Assembly (NCBI RefSeq): GCF_001618425.1
Contig: NZ_BDCU01000054.1
Location: 46,030-110,029 of the forward strand
Length of the DNA stretch: 64,000 bases
Reading direction: 5' to 3'
From: Nocardia fusca NBRC 14340
GTDB taxonomy: Bacteria > Actinomycetota > Actinomycetes > Mycobacteriales > Mycobacteriaceae
The position numbers were made by a program, and so were the translations under genes. The notes beneath the pieces are model-generated. The model was not told where the DNA came from and did not search any database. It saw nothing but the letters and a program-made list of their open reading frames with translations. This document shows positions 51,690 through 60,446 of the stretch, one piece after another. How positions within the stretch are numbered: position 1 is the stretch's first letter; each line of letters opens with the position of its first letter.

Positions 51690-53700
51690 GGGGGATCCTC
51701 CTGTCCCAGTTCCGCGAGAATGTGCGCTGCTCGCCCTCGAAACCGTCGAGTTCGGCGTGCACCAGGAAGTGGGTGGGCGTACAGGTGACCCGGGTGCGGG
51801 TCTCGGTCCTGGTCCGCCACTCGCCGCGGCCGAAACTCATCGACCACGAGGTCTCCGCGGTGGCCGAGCAGAAGTCGTCGGCCTGCCAGCCGTAGCGTTC
51901 CCGGACCTTCCGGTCCACTTCCAGCTCGTGTTCGTCATAGCGGACCAGGCCGGCGTCCTTGACGATCTCCAGGGCGGACCGATAGTCGACCAGGTCGCGG
52001 GAGACCGTCCATTTCTGATCACCGGGACTGATATGGGTCACTGCCATCGGTTGTGTGCCCTCGGGCTCACCGAACGGCTGTAGCGATCCCTCCTCGGCGC
52101 CCGCCATCGGCCGGATCGGCAGCCGCAGAGCGCTCCCCGCCGTGTACACGGTGACCTGCGCCGGCTCCGGCGGCGGCCAGGCCAGCGGCCAGTACGACGT
52201 GGACAGCGACAGCCGGATCCGGTGGCCCGCCGGGAACGCCTGGGCCACGGCATTGAGCTGCACGGTGACGCGGTAGCGCTCGCCGGGGTCCAGGGGCCGG
52301 GGATCGTCGTGACCGTCCCGGTGGGTCAGATTGAGCAGGCCGTAGGTCACCCGGGTCGCACGGCCGTCCGGCGCCACATCCGACAACCTGGCCGCGACCA
52401 TGGCGACCGGTTTGTCCGCCGACACCTCGACGGTCACTGTCGGCGCGCCCAGTATCTCGCACCGCTGCGCGAGGGCGTCGGTCTCGAAGACCAGCGAGCC
52501 GCCGTCCTCCTCGCGCTGGTCGTAGGGCAGATCGGGCGGGGCGTTGTAGGACGCCCACTTTCCGGCGAACTGCCCGACCGACAGCGGCGATTCGACCGGC
52601 AGCGCCACCTGCGCCACCTCCTCGCCGGGCTCGGCGATCCGGTACCGCCCCAGCGGGTATTCGGTGAACTCGATATTCGGCGAGGGCCATTCCGGCTCCC
52701 CCACCCACCGGCCGGGCCGGTCCTCGTAGGCGGTCGACGGCGGCACGCTCTCCTGCATCCAGGTTTGCAATACCGGCCCGTCCAGCACGCCGTTGTCGAC
52801 ATCCTTGAGCCAGTGATCCCACCAGCGCACGACTTCCTGGAGATACCCGATCGCGGGTCCGGGCTCGCCCAGATGCGGATACTTGTGCGACCACGGACCG
52901 ATCAGTCCCTTCCGCGGGACGTCCAGGTTGGCGAGCAGCCGCCCGACCGCGTTCGAATAGCCGTCGGCCCACCCGCTCGAGGCCAGGACCGGCACCTGGA
53001 CGGCGGCATAGTCCTCGCACACCGAGGCCCGGCGCCAATAGTCGTCGCGCCGCTGGTGCTCGAGCCAATTGGCCGCCCACAGACTGCAGTTCTCCAGCCG
53101 CTCGAACCACATATCGCGCCAGCGGTCGCCGACCAGTGCCGGATCGGGCGGCAAGGTGCTGTAGGCGAACATGGTGGCGGATTCGGCGATATTGTCCGAG
53201 AGCAGCGCGCCGCCCATGTAGTGCATATCGTCGGAATAGCGGTCGTCGGTGAACGAGGAGATGACGATGGCCTGCAGGTGCGGTGGTTTGCGGGCCGCGA
53301 TCTGCAGCGAGTTGAACCCGCCCCAGGAGATGCCCATCATCCCGATCCGGCCGTCGCACCAGGGCTGCGCGGCCATCCACTCCATGACGTCCTCGGCATC
53401 GCGATGCTCTTGTTCGAGGTATTCGTCCGCGAGTACGCCCTCGGACTCCCCGGTACCGCGCAGATCGACTCGGACGCAGGCATATCCGTGGCCCGCCATG
53501 TAGGGATGGTGAATGGAATCCCGGACGGCGGACAGATCCCGTTTCCGGTAGGGAATGTATTCCAGGATGCCGGGGACCGGCCGGTCGTCGGCGGCGACCG
53601 GCCGCCACACCTTGGCCGCCAGTCTGGTTCCGTCCGGCATCGGAATCCACAGATGCTCATCCACGGTGATCTGCTGGGGCAGCGATGTCACTGTCCGCAT
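51676..53700 (-). CDS. CocE/NonD family hydrolase (X-Pro dipeptidyl-peptidase S15-like)
   Basis: A 674-residue alpha/beta hydrolase of the CocE/S15 family. The N-terminal part has IPMPDGTRLAAKVWRP, EYIPYRKRD and RVDLRGTGESEG. The nucleophile elbow is MMGISWGGFNSLQIA, and the catalytic His region is GPWSHKYPHLGEPGP. The C-terminal jelly-roll domain follows (RLSDVAPDGRATRVTYGLLN). Members cleave esters or prolyl peptides. ATG 53700 has AGGAGG upstream. No signal peptide is visible. It leads a two- or three-gene group with the HSL hydrolase and the ATP-grasp enzyme. Confidence 0.87.
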   Translation of the reverse strand: MRTVTSLPQQITVDEHLWIPMPDGTRLAAKVWRPVAADDRPVPGILEYIPYRKRDLSAVRDSIHHPYMAGHGYACVRVDLRGTGESEGVLADEYLEQEHRDAEDVMEWMAAQPWCDGRIGMMGISWGGFNSLQIAARKPPHLQAIVISSFTDDRYSDDMHYMGGALLSDNIAESATMFAYSTLPPDPALVGDRWRDMWFERLENCSLWAANWLEHQRRDDYWRRASVCEDYAAVQVPVLASSGWADGYSNAVGRLLANLDVPRKGLIGPWSHKYPHLGEPGPAIGYLQEVVRWWDHWLKDVDNGVLDGPVLQTWMQESVPPSTAYEDRPGRWVGEPEWPSPNIEFTEYPLGRYRIAEPGEEVAQVALPVESPLSVGQFAGKWASYNAPPDLPYDQREEDGGSLVFETDALAQRCEILGAPTVTVEVSADKPVAMVAARLSDVAPDGRATRVTYGLLNLTHRDGHDDPRPLDPGERYRVTVQLNAVAQAFPAGHRIRLSLSTSYWPLAWPPPEPAQVTVYTAGSALRLPIRPMAGAEEGSLQPFGEPEGTQPMAVTHISPGDQKWTVSRDLVDYRSALEIVKDAGLVRYDEHELEVDRKVRERYGWQADDFCSATAETSWSMSFGRGEWRTRTETRTRVTCTPTHFLVHAELDGFEGEQRTFSRNWDRRIPRDHV

Positions 53701-53875
53701 CGATCCTCCTCGTCGTGCTCACGATCCGCCCGGCCGTGCCCGGGCACGGCGGCCACCGCACGCGGACAGCGTCCTGTGCGGTGGCCGGCGCGGATCTTCA
53801 CTTCTCGTCGAACCCGCACACCGCCTACCCGCTCGCGCCCCGCCTACACGGGGCGCCGGCGCGGTGTGCGCTGGT

Positions 53876-53907
53876 CCCGGTGCCGTCCCGCGCGGGACGG
53901 CACCGGG
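53876..53907. terminator. Perfect 15-bp hairpin terminator after the catalase gene
   Basis: CCCGGTGCCGTCCCG at 53876-53890 is exactly complementary to CGGGACGGCACCGGG at 53893-53907, with a 2-base loop. It starts 12 bases beyond the stop of the minus-strand catalase gene, the expected place for its terminator. Confidence 0.75.
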
Positions 53908-53918
53908 TACGACTGTTC

Positions 53919-56069
53919 TCAGGCCGGGATGCTGTTGGTGTCCCGCTCCCAGATCCGGTGTCCCGCCAGCAGCGTGGCGAACGCTTCGGCGAAACCGTCG
54001 GACACCGTGTCACCGCTGCGCAGTACCCCGTCGGCGGGGGTGTCCGGCTGTGGGGGCTCCGTGATACCGCCCGCCCGCAGGACCTCCGTGCCCGCGCCCA
54101 GCGCGGCGACCGGCTTCGCGTGCTTGTACGCCTCGGTGACGAAGTGCACGGCCGGACCCGCCGCGGCGAGGGCACGCGCGCATTCCTCGCCCCCGCTCAC
54201 CACGACCGCGTCGTAGAGGACCGAGGCCATGGTCGCCAGGGTCCGGTCCACCGTCAGGGCATCGCCGCCGGATCCGCGCAGTTCGCCGCCGTGCGGTGCG
54301 AGGACCTCGGTGACGGCACCGCGGTCGGCGAGGGCGCTGCGTAGCTGTTCCACGCTCGCGGTATCCACGCCGTCGGTGGCCAGGATGGCGATCTGGCGGG
54401 TGGCGATGGTCTGCGGGGGATCCTTCAGCTGGGACAGCGCGGGTGACAGCGCGACCTCGGACACCTCCTGCGCGGCCGGGGCCGGCAGGCCCAGCTCCCG
54501 CGCCACCCGCTCGGACAGCTCCGGGTCGACGCGCACCAGCTCGTCCAGCACCCGGGTCCGGATCTCCACCTCCCGGCATTTACCGAGTTCGAAGGCGAAC
54601 GCTTCGACGATGTGGGTGGCCTCCGGTTCGGTCATACTGCGCCAGAACATCCGCGGCTGCCGGTAGTGCTCCTTGAAGCTCTCGCTGCGGGCCCGGATCG
54701 TCTCGCCCTCCACCCGGCGGGTGTAGTGGCGGTAGACGTCCTCGTCGGCCAGCGCGGGGCAGCCGCCACCGAGCGTGTTCTTGGTGTAGAACGCCCGGCC
54801 GTGCGGAATATCGTGGCGGCTGTATCCGTCCTGCTGATGGGTGCGGACGTCGGCCAGCGGACGATTCACCGGCAGATGCGCGAAATTCGGGCCGCCCAAC
54901 CGGATCAGCTGGGTGTCCAGGTAGGAGAAGTTGCGCAGCTGCAGCAGCGGGTCGTTGGTGAAATCGATACCGGGCACGATATTGGCCGTATGGAAGGCGA
55001 TCTGCTCGGTTTCGGCGAAGAAATTGTCCGGATTGCGGTCCAGCACCAGCTCGCCGACCGGGCGCACCGGCACCTGCTCCTCCGGGATGATCTTGGTGGC
55101 ATCGAGCAGGTCGAAATCGAAGTCGAATTCCTGCTCCTCGGGAACGAGCTGCACGCCCAGCTCCCAGCGCGGGAAGTTACCGGCCTCGATATTGTCCCAG
55201 AGATCGCGCCGGTTGTAGTCGGGGTCGCGGCCCGCCACCTGCTGGCATTCGTCCCACAGCAGTGAGTGCACGCCCAGACTCGGCTTCCAGTGGAACTTCA
55301 CGAAGGTTCCTCGCCCCTCGGCGTTCACCAGCCGGAAGGTGTGCACACCGAAACCCTGCATCATCCGGTAGCTCCGCGGCAGCGCACGGTCGGACATGAG
55401 CCACATGATGGCGTGCAGGGTTTCCGGCTGGGCGGCCACGAAATCCCAGAGCGTGTCGTGGGCCGACTGGGCCTGCGGAATCTCGTTGTGCGGTTCGGGC
55501 TTCACCGCGTGCACGAAATCGGGGAACTTGATGCCGTCCTGGATGAAGAACACCGGAAAGTTGTTGCCGACCAAATCGTAGTTCCCCTGCGGGGTGTAGA
55601 ACTTGGTGGCGAAGCCGCGCACGTCACGGACCGTATCGGCGGAGCCCCGGGACCCGGCGACCGTGGAGAACCGGACGAACACCGGGGTGCGCAACTGCGG
55701 GTCGGTCAGGAATTTCGCGACCGTGTAGTCGGCCAGCGAATCGTCGTACGGTCGGAAGTATCCGTACGCGCCCGCGCCGCGGGCATGGACCACCCGCTCG
55801 GGAATGCGTTCGTGATCGAAATGGGTGATCTTCTCCCGGGCGTGGAAATCGTCGACGAGGGTCGGTCCGCGCTCGCCGACGGTCAGCGCGTCGTCGGTGT
55901 GGTCGACGCGCACCCCCTGCTGGGTGGTGAGGTACCCGCTCTCCCGATCCTGCCGCAGCGGGTCGAGCTGCCGCTGCTTCGGGTCGTCGCCCCCGCGCCC
56001 TTCACCGAGCACCCGCTCCTGCGCATCGGACGCGGCGGGGTCGGCGGACGGCTGTGAGTTTCGGTCCAT
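53919..56069 (-). CDS. katE: Large-subunit (clade 2) catalase
   Basis: A 716-residue haem catalase of the large-subunit type, converting H2O2 to water and oxygen. It has the distal His in RIPERVVHARGAGAYGYF, the distal Asn in DLVGNNFPVFFIQDGIKFPD, and the proximal-side haem Tyr region with SYLDTQLIRLGGPNF. The C-terminal extra 150 residues form the flavodoxin/DJ-1-like domain (RQIAILATDGVDTASVEQL, YDAVVVSGGEE) that defines clade 2. GAGGAGG lies upstream of ATG 56069. It is transcribed alone with a strong terminator. Confidence 0.92.
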   Translation of the reverse strand: MDRNSQPSADPAASDAQERVLGEGRGGDDPKQRQLDPLRQDRESGYLTTQQGVRVDHTDDALTVGERGPTLVDDFHAREKITHFDHERIPERVVHARGAGAYGYFRPYDDSLADYTVAKFLTDPQLRTPVFVRFSTVAGSRGSADTVRDVRGFATKFYTPQGNYDLVGNNFPVFFIQDGIKFPDFVHAVKPEPHNEIPQAQSAHDTLWDFVAAQPETLHAIMWLMSDRALPRSYRMMQGFGVHTFRLVNAEGRGTFVKFHWKPSLGVHSLLWDECQQVAGRDPDYNRRDLWDNIEAGNFPRWELGVQLVPEEQEFDFDFDLLDATKIIPEEQVPVRPVGELVLDRNPDNFFAETEQIAFHTANIVPGIDFTNDPLLQLRNFSYLDTQLIRLGGPNFAHLPVNRPLADVRTHQQDGYSRHDIPHGRAFYTKNTLGGGCPALADEDVYRHYTRRVEGETIRARSESFKEHYRQPRMFWRSMTEPEATHIVEAFAFELGKCREVEIRTRVLDELVRVDPELSERVARELGLPAPAAQEVSEVALSPALSQLKDPPQTIATRQIAILATDGVDTASVEQLRSALADRGAVTEVLAPHGGELRGSGGDALTVDRTLATMASVLYDAVVVSGGEECARALAAAGPAVHFVTEAYKHAKPVAALGAGTEVLRAGGITEPPQPDTPADGVLRSGDTVSDGFAEAFATLLAGHRIWERDTNSIPA

Positions 56070-56283
56070 AAGTGTCCTCCTCGCTGGCGGGATGACCTGG
56101 TGTCCCCGAGCCGGGCGCAACTCGCCCTGGTCGGGCGGCTTCCCCGCAGGGGCGGTGCTAAACAGTGCCCGGTGAGCGCCCGAATCCCACGGTTCTCCGG
56201 TCCAGGGGCCCTGCGCCGAGCCCGGGCCCGGGTCTCGTACCGGCCGGTGGGGGCAGGCCCCGCGCATCGGCCGGGAACCGGGC

Positions 56284-56886
56284 TCAGTCGCTCGCCAGGC
56301 GCGCCCCGAAGGTCACCAGCGCCGCCCCCGCCACGGCGTCCAGCAGCCGTCGCACCACCCGGCGGGCCAACCAGGGCCGGACCCGGTGGACGAACGCCGC
56401 GAGGCACAGCAACCACAGCGAACCGAGCACGGCCACGGTATAGGCCAGCAGCAAGGCGTGGGCGATACCGGAATCCGCGTGCAGGAACTGCGGGAGGACC
56501 GACAGATACAGGGCCAGGATCTTCGGATTGGTGATATTGCTGTGGAATCCGGCGCGTAACGCGCGATCACCGCCGCCGTCGGCCGCCCATCCGGGACCGT
56601 TACCGCAGCAGGCGGACCACAGCGCCCGCGCCCCGAGGAAGCACAGATAGGCCGCGCCGAGCCACCGCAACGCCGTGAACACCGGTTGCGATCCGGTGAT
56701 CAGCGCTCCCACACCCAGTGCCGCCGCACTGCCCTGCACGAGACTGGCGGCGCAGATACCGGCAACCGCCCGGGCGCCGCCGCGAAGCCCACCCAGCACC
56801 GAGTGCTGCAGGGTGATCACCGTATCCGGCCCGGGCGCCAGCACGACGAGGACCACGACCGCGAGGTAGCCGACATATTCGTGCAC
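56284..56886 (-). CDS. LysE/RhtB family exporter
   Basis: A 200-residue membrane protein with about six helices of the LysE/RhtB superfamily, which exports amino acids or related small molecules. Signatures are VVVLVVLAPGPDTVITLQHS near the N-terminus, GGLRGGARAVAGICAA, LRWLGAAYLCFLGARAL and FHSNITNPKILALYLSVLPQ. GTG 56886 is preferred because GAGG lies 5 bases upstream; GTG 56892 is the alternative. It stands alone upstream of the catalase gene. Confidence 0.87.
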   Translation of the reverse strand: MHEYVGYLAVVVLVVLAPGPDTVITLQHSVLGGLRGGARAVAGICAASLVQGSAAALGVGALITGSQPVFTALRWLGAAYLCFLGARALWSACCGNGPGWAADGGGDRALRAGFHSNITNPKILALYLSVLPQFLHADSGIAHALLLAYTVAVLGSLWLLCLAAFVHRVRPWLARRVVRRLLDAVAGAALVTFGARLASD

Positions 56887-57034
56887 TGTCACCTCGCCGG
56901 TCTACCCGGCAGGTGGGTGCCGAATCGGTGCAATCGCCGCCATTCGCGGTCCTCGGTGCCGAGGTGGTCACCGGGCCGCACCGAGCAGTTCGGCCCCACC
57001 GACCGGCGGGACAGCACCGCGTAACCCGGATGAG

Positions 57035-57787
57035 TCAGCCGCGCTCCGTCCGCAGCAGCATGTGCAGCGCGGCACCGGCTTCGAACAGGGCCGCGGACCG
57101 GGCGTCGAGCCCGGAGTCCCGTGCCGCCAGGGCTCGGCCGATCTCGTCCCAGCCGTGGGCGCCCCGCAACGAGGGAATCAGCTCCCGCAGCGTGGAGATG
57201 CCGTACCCGGCGAGGCGAAGCTGGTGAACCAGCCGCGCGATCCGGACATCACCGGGCAGGTACCGGCGGGTCGCGCCCTCGGCACGCTGCGGCACGACCA
57301 GTCCCTCGGCGTCCCAGTGCCGCAGCGTCGAGGGCCGGATCCCGAGCGCGCGCGACAGTTCGGAGATACTCATGGCGTCGGCCGGCCGGATATCGCCGAG
57401 TGGCTCGCCGGCGATGGCCCGGGCCGCCTCCCGCGCGAACGCGAGGTCCCGGCGCTCCCGGTCCAGTTCGGCGTGTGCGCGATCCAGCAGCGCGAACAGC
57501 CGGGACGGGCCCCGCTCCCGCGCCTCGCGCAGGATCCGCTTCGCTTCGACCGGGCCGACGCCGGCCGCCAGCGCGCGATAGGCGCGGACCGACCACAGAT
57601 GGGCTTGCCCGTACACCCGGTACCCACTGGGCGTGCGTGGCACGGGCGGGAGCACACCGTCACGTTCGAGGTTGCGGATCTGCTGGACCGAATAGCCGGT
57701 AGCGCGGGCGATATCGGCAGTCCGCAGACCTGCGGAGTTGTGACTTCGCTTCGAACTCTCCGGCCGTTTCTCACCACAACTCTCCAT
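57035..57787 (-). CDS. MerR family regulator with two MerR-type HTH domains (TioE-like)
   Basis: A 250-residue protein with a full MerR-type helix-turn-helix in each half. The first is TADIARATGYSVQQIRNLER with GVLPPVPRTPSGYRVYG (about 22-60). The second is SISELSRALGIRPSTLRHWD with RYLPGDVRIARLVHQLRLAG (about 140-195). A helical linker with RERRDLAFAREAARAIAG sits between. Such double-domain proteins are annotated TioE-like in actinobacteria. ATG 57787 lies only 27 bases from the divergent DUF6194 gene, so it very likely controls that gene or itself. No effector-binding cysteines are obvious. Confidence 0.82.
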   Translation of the reverse strand: MESCGEKRPESSKRSHNSAGLRTADIARATGYSVQQIRNLERDGVLPPVPRTPSGYRVYGQAHLWSVRAYRALAAGVGPVEAKRILREARERGPSRLFALLDRAHAELDRERRDLAFAREAARAIAGEPLGDIRPADAMSISELSRALGIRPSTLRHWDAEGLVVPQRAEGATRRYLPGDVRIARLVHQLRLAGYGISTLRELIPSLRGAHGWDEIGRALAARDSGLDARSAALFEAGAALHMLLRTERG

Positions 57788-57814
57788 AAGCACTTCAATG
57801 TAACGCTCGAAGGC

Positions 57815-58285
57815 ATGAGCATCGACGAGATCATCGAATACCTCGGCGCCCGCGACGGCGTACTGATCCAGCATCCCCGTCCCGGCGACGGCACCCCCGA
57901 GATCGCGTGGGGCGACGCGTTCTTCTTCTACGCACCCGACGGCGCGGTCCCGGCCAACACCCAGCCCTTCGCCACTATCGTCACCAAGAACTACCCCGGC
58001 GACGAGCGGTCCCGGCTCGACCGGCCCGGCGTCTTCCGGGTGAACATCCACGTCGGTAGAGAGCTGTTCACCACCTGGACCGGCCGCGCTCCCCGCGACC
58101 CGGAACCCGCCGGCACGGACCCCGCCGTGACCGACACCGTGATCGCCCATCCGGTGTACGGCGAGCTCGGATGGCTGGCCGTGGTGGCGCCGGGCCCGAA
58201 CACCGCCGAAACAGTGCGGGAACTTCTCGAGGTCGCCTACGACCGTGCCCGGGCACGGACCCACCGGCGGTCCGGGAACCGGTGA
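57815..58285 (+). CDS. DUF6194 family protein
   Basis: A 156-residue soluble protein. It starts MSIDEIIEYLGARDGVLIQH and continues with PEIAWGDAFFFYAPDG, QPFATIVTKNYPGDERSRLD, FRVNIHVGRELFTTW and GWLAVVAPGPNTAETVREL. These match the DUF6194 actinobacterial family, whose function I do not know. ATG 57815 is in close divergence with the double-MerR gene, so the pair is probably a regulator and its target. Confidence 0.78.
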   Translation: MSIDEIIEYLGARDGVLIQHPRPGDGTPEIAWGDAFFFYAPDGAVPANTQPFATIVTKNYPGDERSRLDRPGVFRVNIHVGRELFTTWTGRAPRDPEPAGTDPAVTDTVIAHPVYGELGWLAVVAPGPNTAETVRELLEVAYDRARARTHRRSGNR

Positions 58286-58321
58286 CCCGGCCGACCGGCC
58301 GGGCCCGGCTCGGCTCCGGTC

Positions 58322-59215
58322 TCAGGCCACGACCGGGCGCTGTGCGACGCCCACGTATTCGCTCAGCGGCCGGATCAGCGCATTGGATTCGCCCTGTTCG
58401 ATGCTGTGGGCGGTCCACCCGGTGATCCGGCTCATGACGAATATCGGCGTGAAGACCTCGATATCGAAGCCGAGGAGGTGGTAGGCGGGGCCGGTCGGGA
58501 AATCGAGGTTCGGCTCGATCCCGGTGGCCTCGTCCATAGCGCGCTCGAGGGCCTCGTACAGACGCACCCACCGCTGCCCGTCGGTGGCCGCGGCGATTTC
58601 CAGGAAGGCCTGTTTCATGGTGGGCACCCGGGAGTCACCGTTCTTGTAGACGCGGTGGCCGAAACCCATCACCTTCTCCTTCCTGGCCGGCCTGTCGCGC
58701 AACCACTGCCCGGCCAGTGCGGGTCACCGATCTCGATCATGTGCCGCATGACGGCCTCGTTGGCGCCGCCGTGCAACGGGCCCCTCGAGCGCGCCGATGG
58801 CGGCGGTGACGGCGCTGTAGATATCCGACAGCGTCGAGGTGACCACGCGGGCGGCGAATGTGGAGGCATTGAACTGTGCTCGGCGTAGAGGATCAAGCGA
58901 GACCTCGAACGCGTGCACCAGTTCCGGCGCGGGGATGGTTCCGTAACACATGTGCAGGAAATTCTCGGCGTAGCCGAGGTGGGAATGCGGCGCGACGGGA
59001 TCGAGACCGCGGCGACGGCCGCGACGATCGTCGGCAGCACCGCGAACATCCGCAGCGCCTTGGCACGATCGGCCTGCGCGGAGTTGTCGTCCTCGGCACC
59101 GAGGTAACTGATGGCGGTCCGGACGACGTCCATGGGGTGGCAGGTCTCCGGCAATTTCGCCACCAGCGACAGCAGCGACCGGTCGGCGCGGCGCGAGGCC
59201 CGTTCCCGTCGAAGG
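58322..59215 (-). pseudogene. Decayed 2-methylcitrate/citrate synthase gene (prpC-like)
   Basis: Pieces of a methylcitrate synthase are spread over several frames on the minus strand. From upstream to downstream they read ERASRRADRSLLSLVAKLPE, CHPMDVVRTAISYLGAEDDN, MCYGTIPAPELVHAFEVSL, FNASTFAARVVTSTLSDIYS, LHGGANEAVMRHMIEIGDP and KVMGFGHRVYKNGDSRVPTM. At least five small insertions or deletions break the frame (near 59005, 58898, 58875, 58783 and 58720), and the part before ERASRR is missing. The active gene would condense propionyl-CoA with oxaloacetate. Confidence 0.78.
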
Positions 59216-60327
59216 TGGAGGTCAGGCGCATCAGTACCGGCACCGGCCCACACCGAAACCCCGGCGGCGCATTCACGTTCGCGCCGAACAGCTTCGCAGA
59301 GGCCGGCACCGCGCGCGCCCCATCGGTAGCACCAACGACCACCACCCGCGAACACCCGGCCCGGCCCGGTGCGTAGAACGCCGGTGTCACGCCCGATCCG
59401 CGAGGCGACAGCCACCGGACACGGCGTGCCCGGCACAACCGGCAGGTCTTCGGACTCGCGGGCACCGACCTCGCCCGGTCCGACCCGGGTCCGCATTCGG
59501 GCTGCTACTACCACGCCGTCGCTTCCCGGACCCCGGCCCAGTACGTGTGACGGCGGTCGCTCCCGCTCACCGCTGCGGGACAGTCCCGGATTCCCACCGG
59601 GTTCCCTCTCACCTACCGCACGATCTCACGACACCGGACGACAGGCGTCCACAGCCCGCGCACACCGAACCCGCGCGGGATGAACCAGCTGCACCGGCCA
59701 GAATATGCCCGGCTCGAGCTCGCACTCCAGTGGGAAGGGGCCGCAGCCGGCCAACGAGCGCACTGATCCATCAATTGGGTGCGGTGGGATGCGGGAAGGG
59801 ACAGAGAAACGCCGCCGGGCAATGAACCCAGCGGCGCTCGGTCCGGAAGCCGACGGCTGATAAGCGCCTCTCGGCGAGTGGTCGCTCGTAGCGACAGAGG
59901 GAGCGGCCCGGGACTGTCCGGACGCCGACCGGGGTTTCAACAGTGACGGCCGGGAGGCCCTTCCACCGGGCACGTGACGCCCGCCACCAGGCATCCCATC
60001 ACACGGGGAACCGAGCGCCCCGGCCGGATGCGGCAGCCATCGACCGCCGGATGCGGCAGCCGTCCGGGGCCGGACAGGATCGCGGATTCCGCCGAACAGG
60101 ACGAGGCCCCGGATCTCCGTGCGGCACTACCCCGAGCCCCGAATAGTGGAGCCGCCTCCCGGAACTGCGACGCACCGAGAAGCAGGCCGAGCCGCCCACG
60201 CGCCGCGCGAGCTCGGAGACCGAGCATAGGCCGGGCGGAAATCCGACAACACCCCTCTCAACCTGCCGATTTCCGGTCTCGAACACCTCTGAGGTAATCT
60301 CATCGAGCGCCGGAACACACGGCGCAA
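59216..60327. other. Intergenic region without a supported gene; one 15-bp direct repeat
   Basis: About 1.1 kb between the dead synthase gene and the tRNA. Short open frames here are Arg/Pro-rich with no recognisable product. The only structure noted is the sequence CCGGATGCGGCAGCC at 60024-60038, repeated exactly at 60047-60061. Confidence 0.5.
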
Positions 60328-60401
60328 CGGGCTGTGGCGCAGTTTGGTAGCGCACTTGACTGGGGGTCAAGTGGTCGCAGGTTCAAATCCTGTCAGCCCG
60401 A
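60328..60401 (+). tRNA. tRNA-Pro(GGG)
   Basis: The acceptor arms CGGGCTG (60328-60334) and CAGCCCG (60394-60400) pair over 7 bases, with discriminator A at 60401. The D-arm segment GGCGCAGTTTGGTAGCGC is typical. The anticodon stem CTTGA/TCAAG closes the loop CTGGGGG, giving the anticodon GGG. The T-arm GCAGGTTCAAATCCTGT is canonical. The CCA end is not encoded. It is the likely insertion site of the integrative element that follows. Confidence 0.95.
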
Positions 60402-60406
60402 CACAC

Positions 60407-60443
60407 AGAAAACCCCTCCTGAACAGCTCAGGAGGGGTTTTCT
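60407..60443. terminator. Strong bidirectional terminator between tRNA-Pro and integrase
   Basis: AGAAAACCCCTCCTGA (60407-60422) pairs perfectly with TCAGGAGGGGTTTTCT (60428-60443) around the loop ACAGC. The arms carry A-runs and T-runs on their outer sides, so it can stop transcription from the tRNA (plus) and from the integrase (minus, stop at 60447). Confidence 0.85.
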
Positions 60444-60446
60444 TTG

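Noticed and set aside
52222..54216. A 664-codon open frame on the plus strand
   Set aside because: It is antisense to the CocE-type hydrolase, whose catalytic motifs are clear. High GC makes long antisense frames common.
57788..57814. A CTTC...GAAG inverted repeat between the double-MerR gene and the DUF6194 gene as an operator
   Set aside because: The arms are only 4 bases long and the spacing does not match a typical MerR site, so it is not better than chance.
60024..60061. Possible CRISPR array
   Set aside because: Only two copies of a 15-base repeat with an 8-base spacer exist. No cas gene or longer array is seen anywhere in the window.
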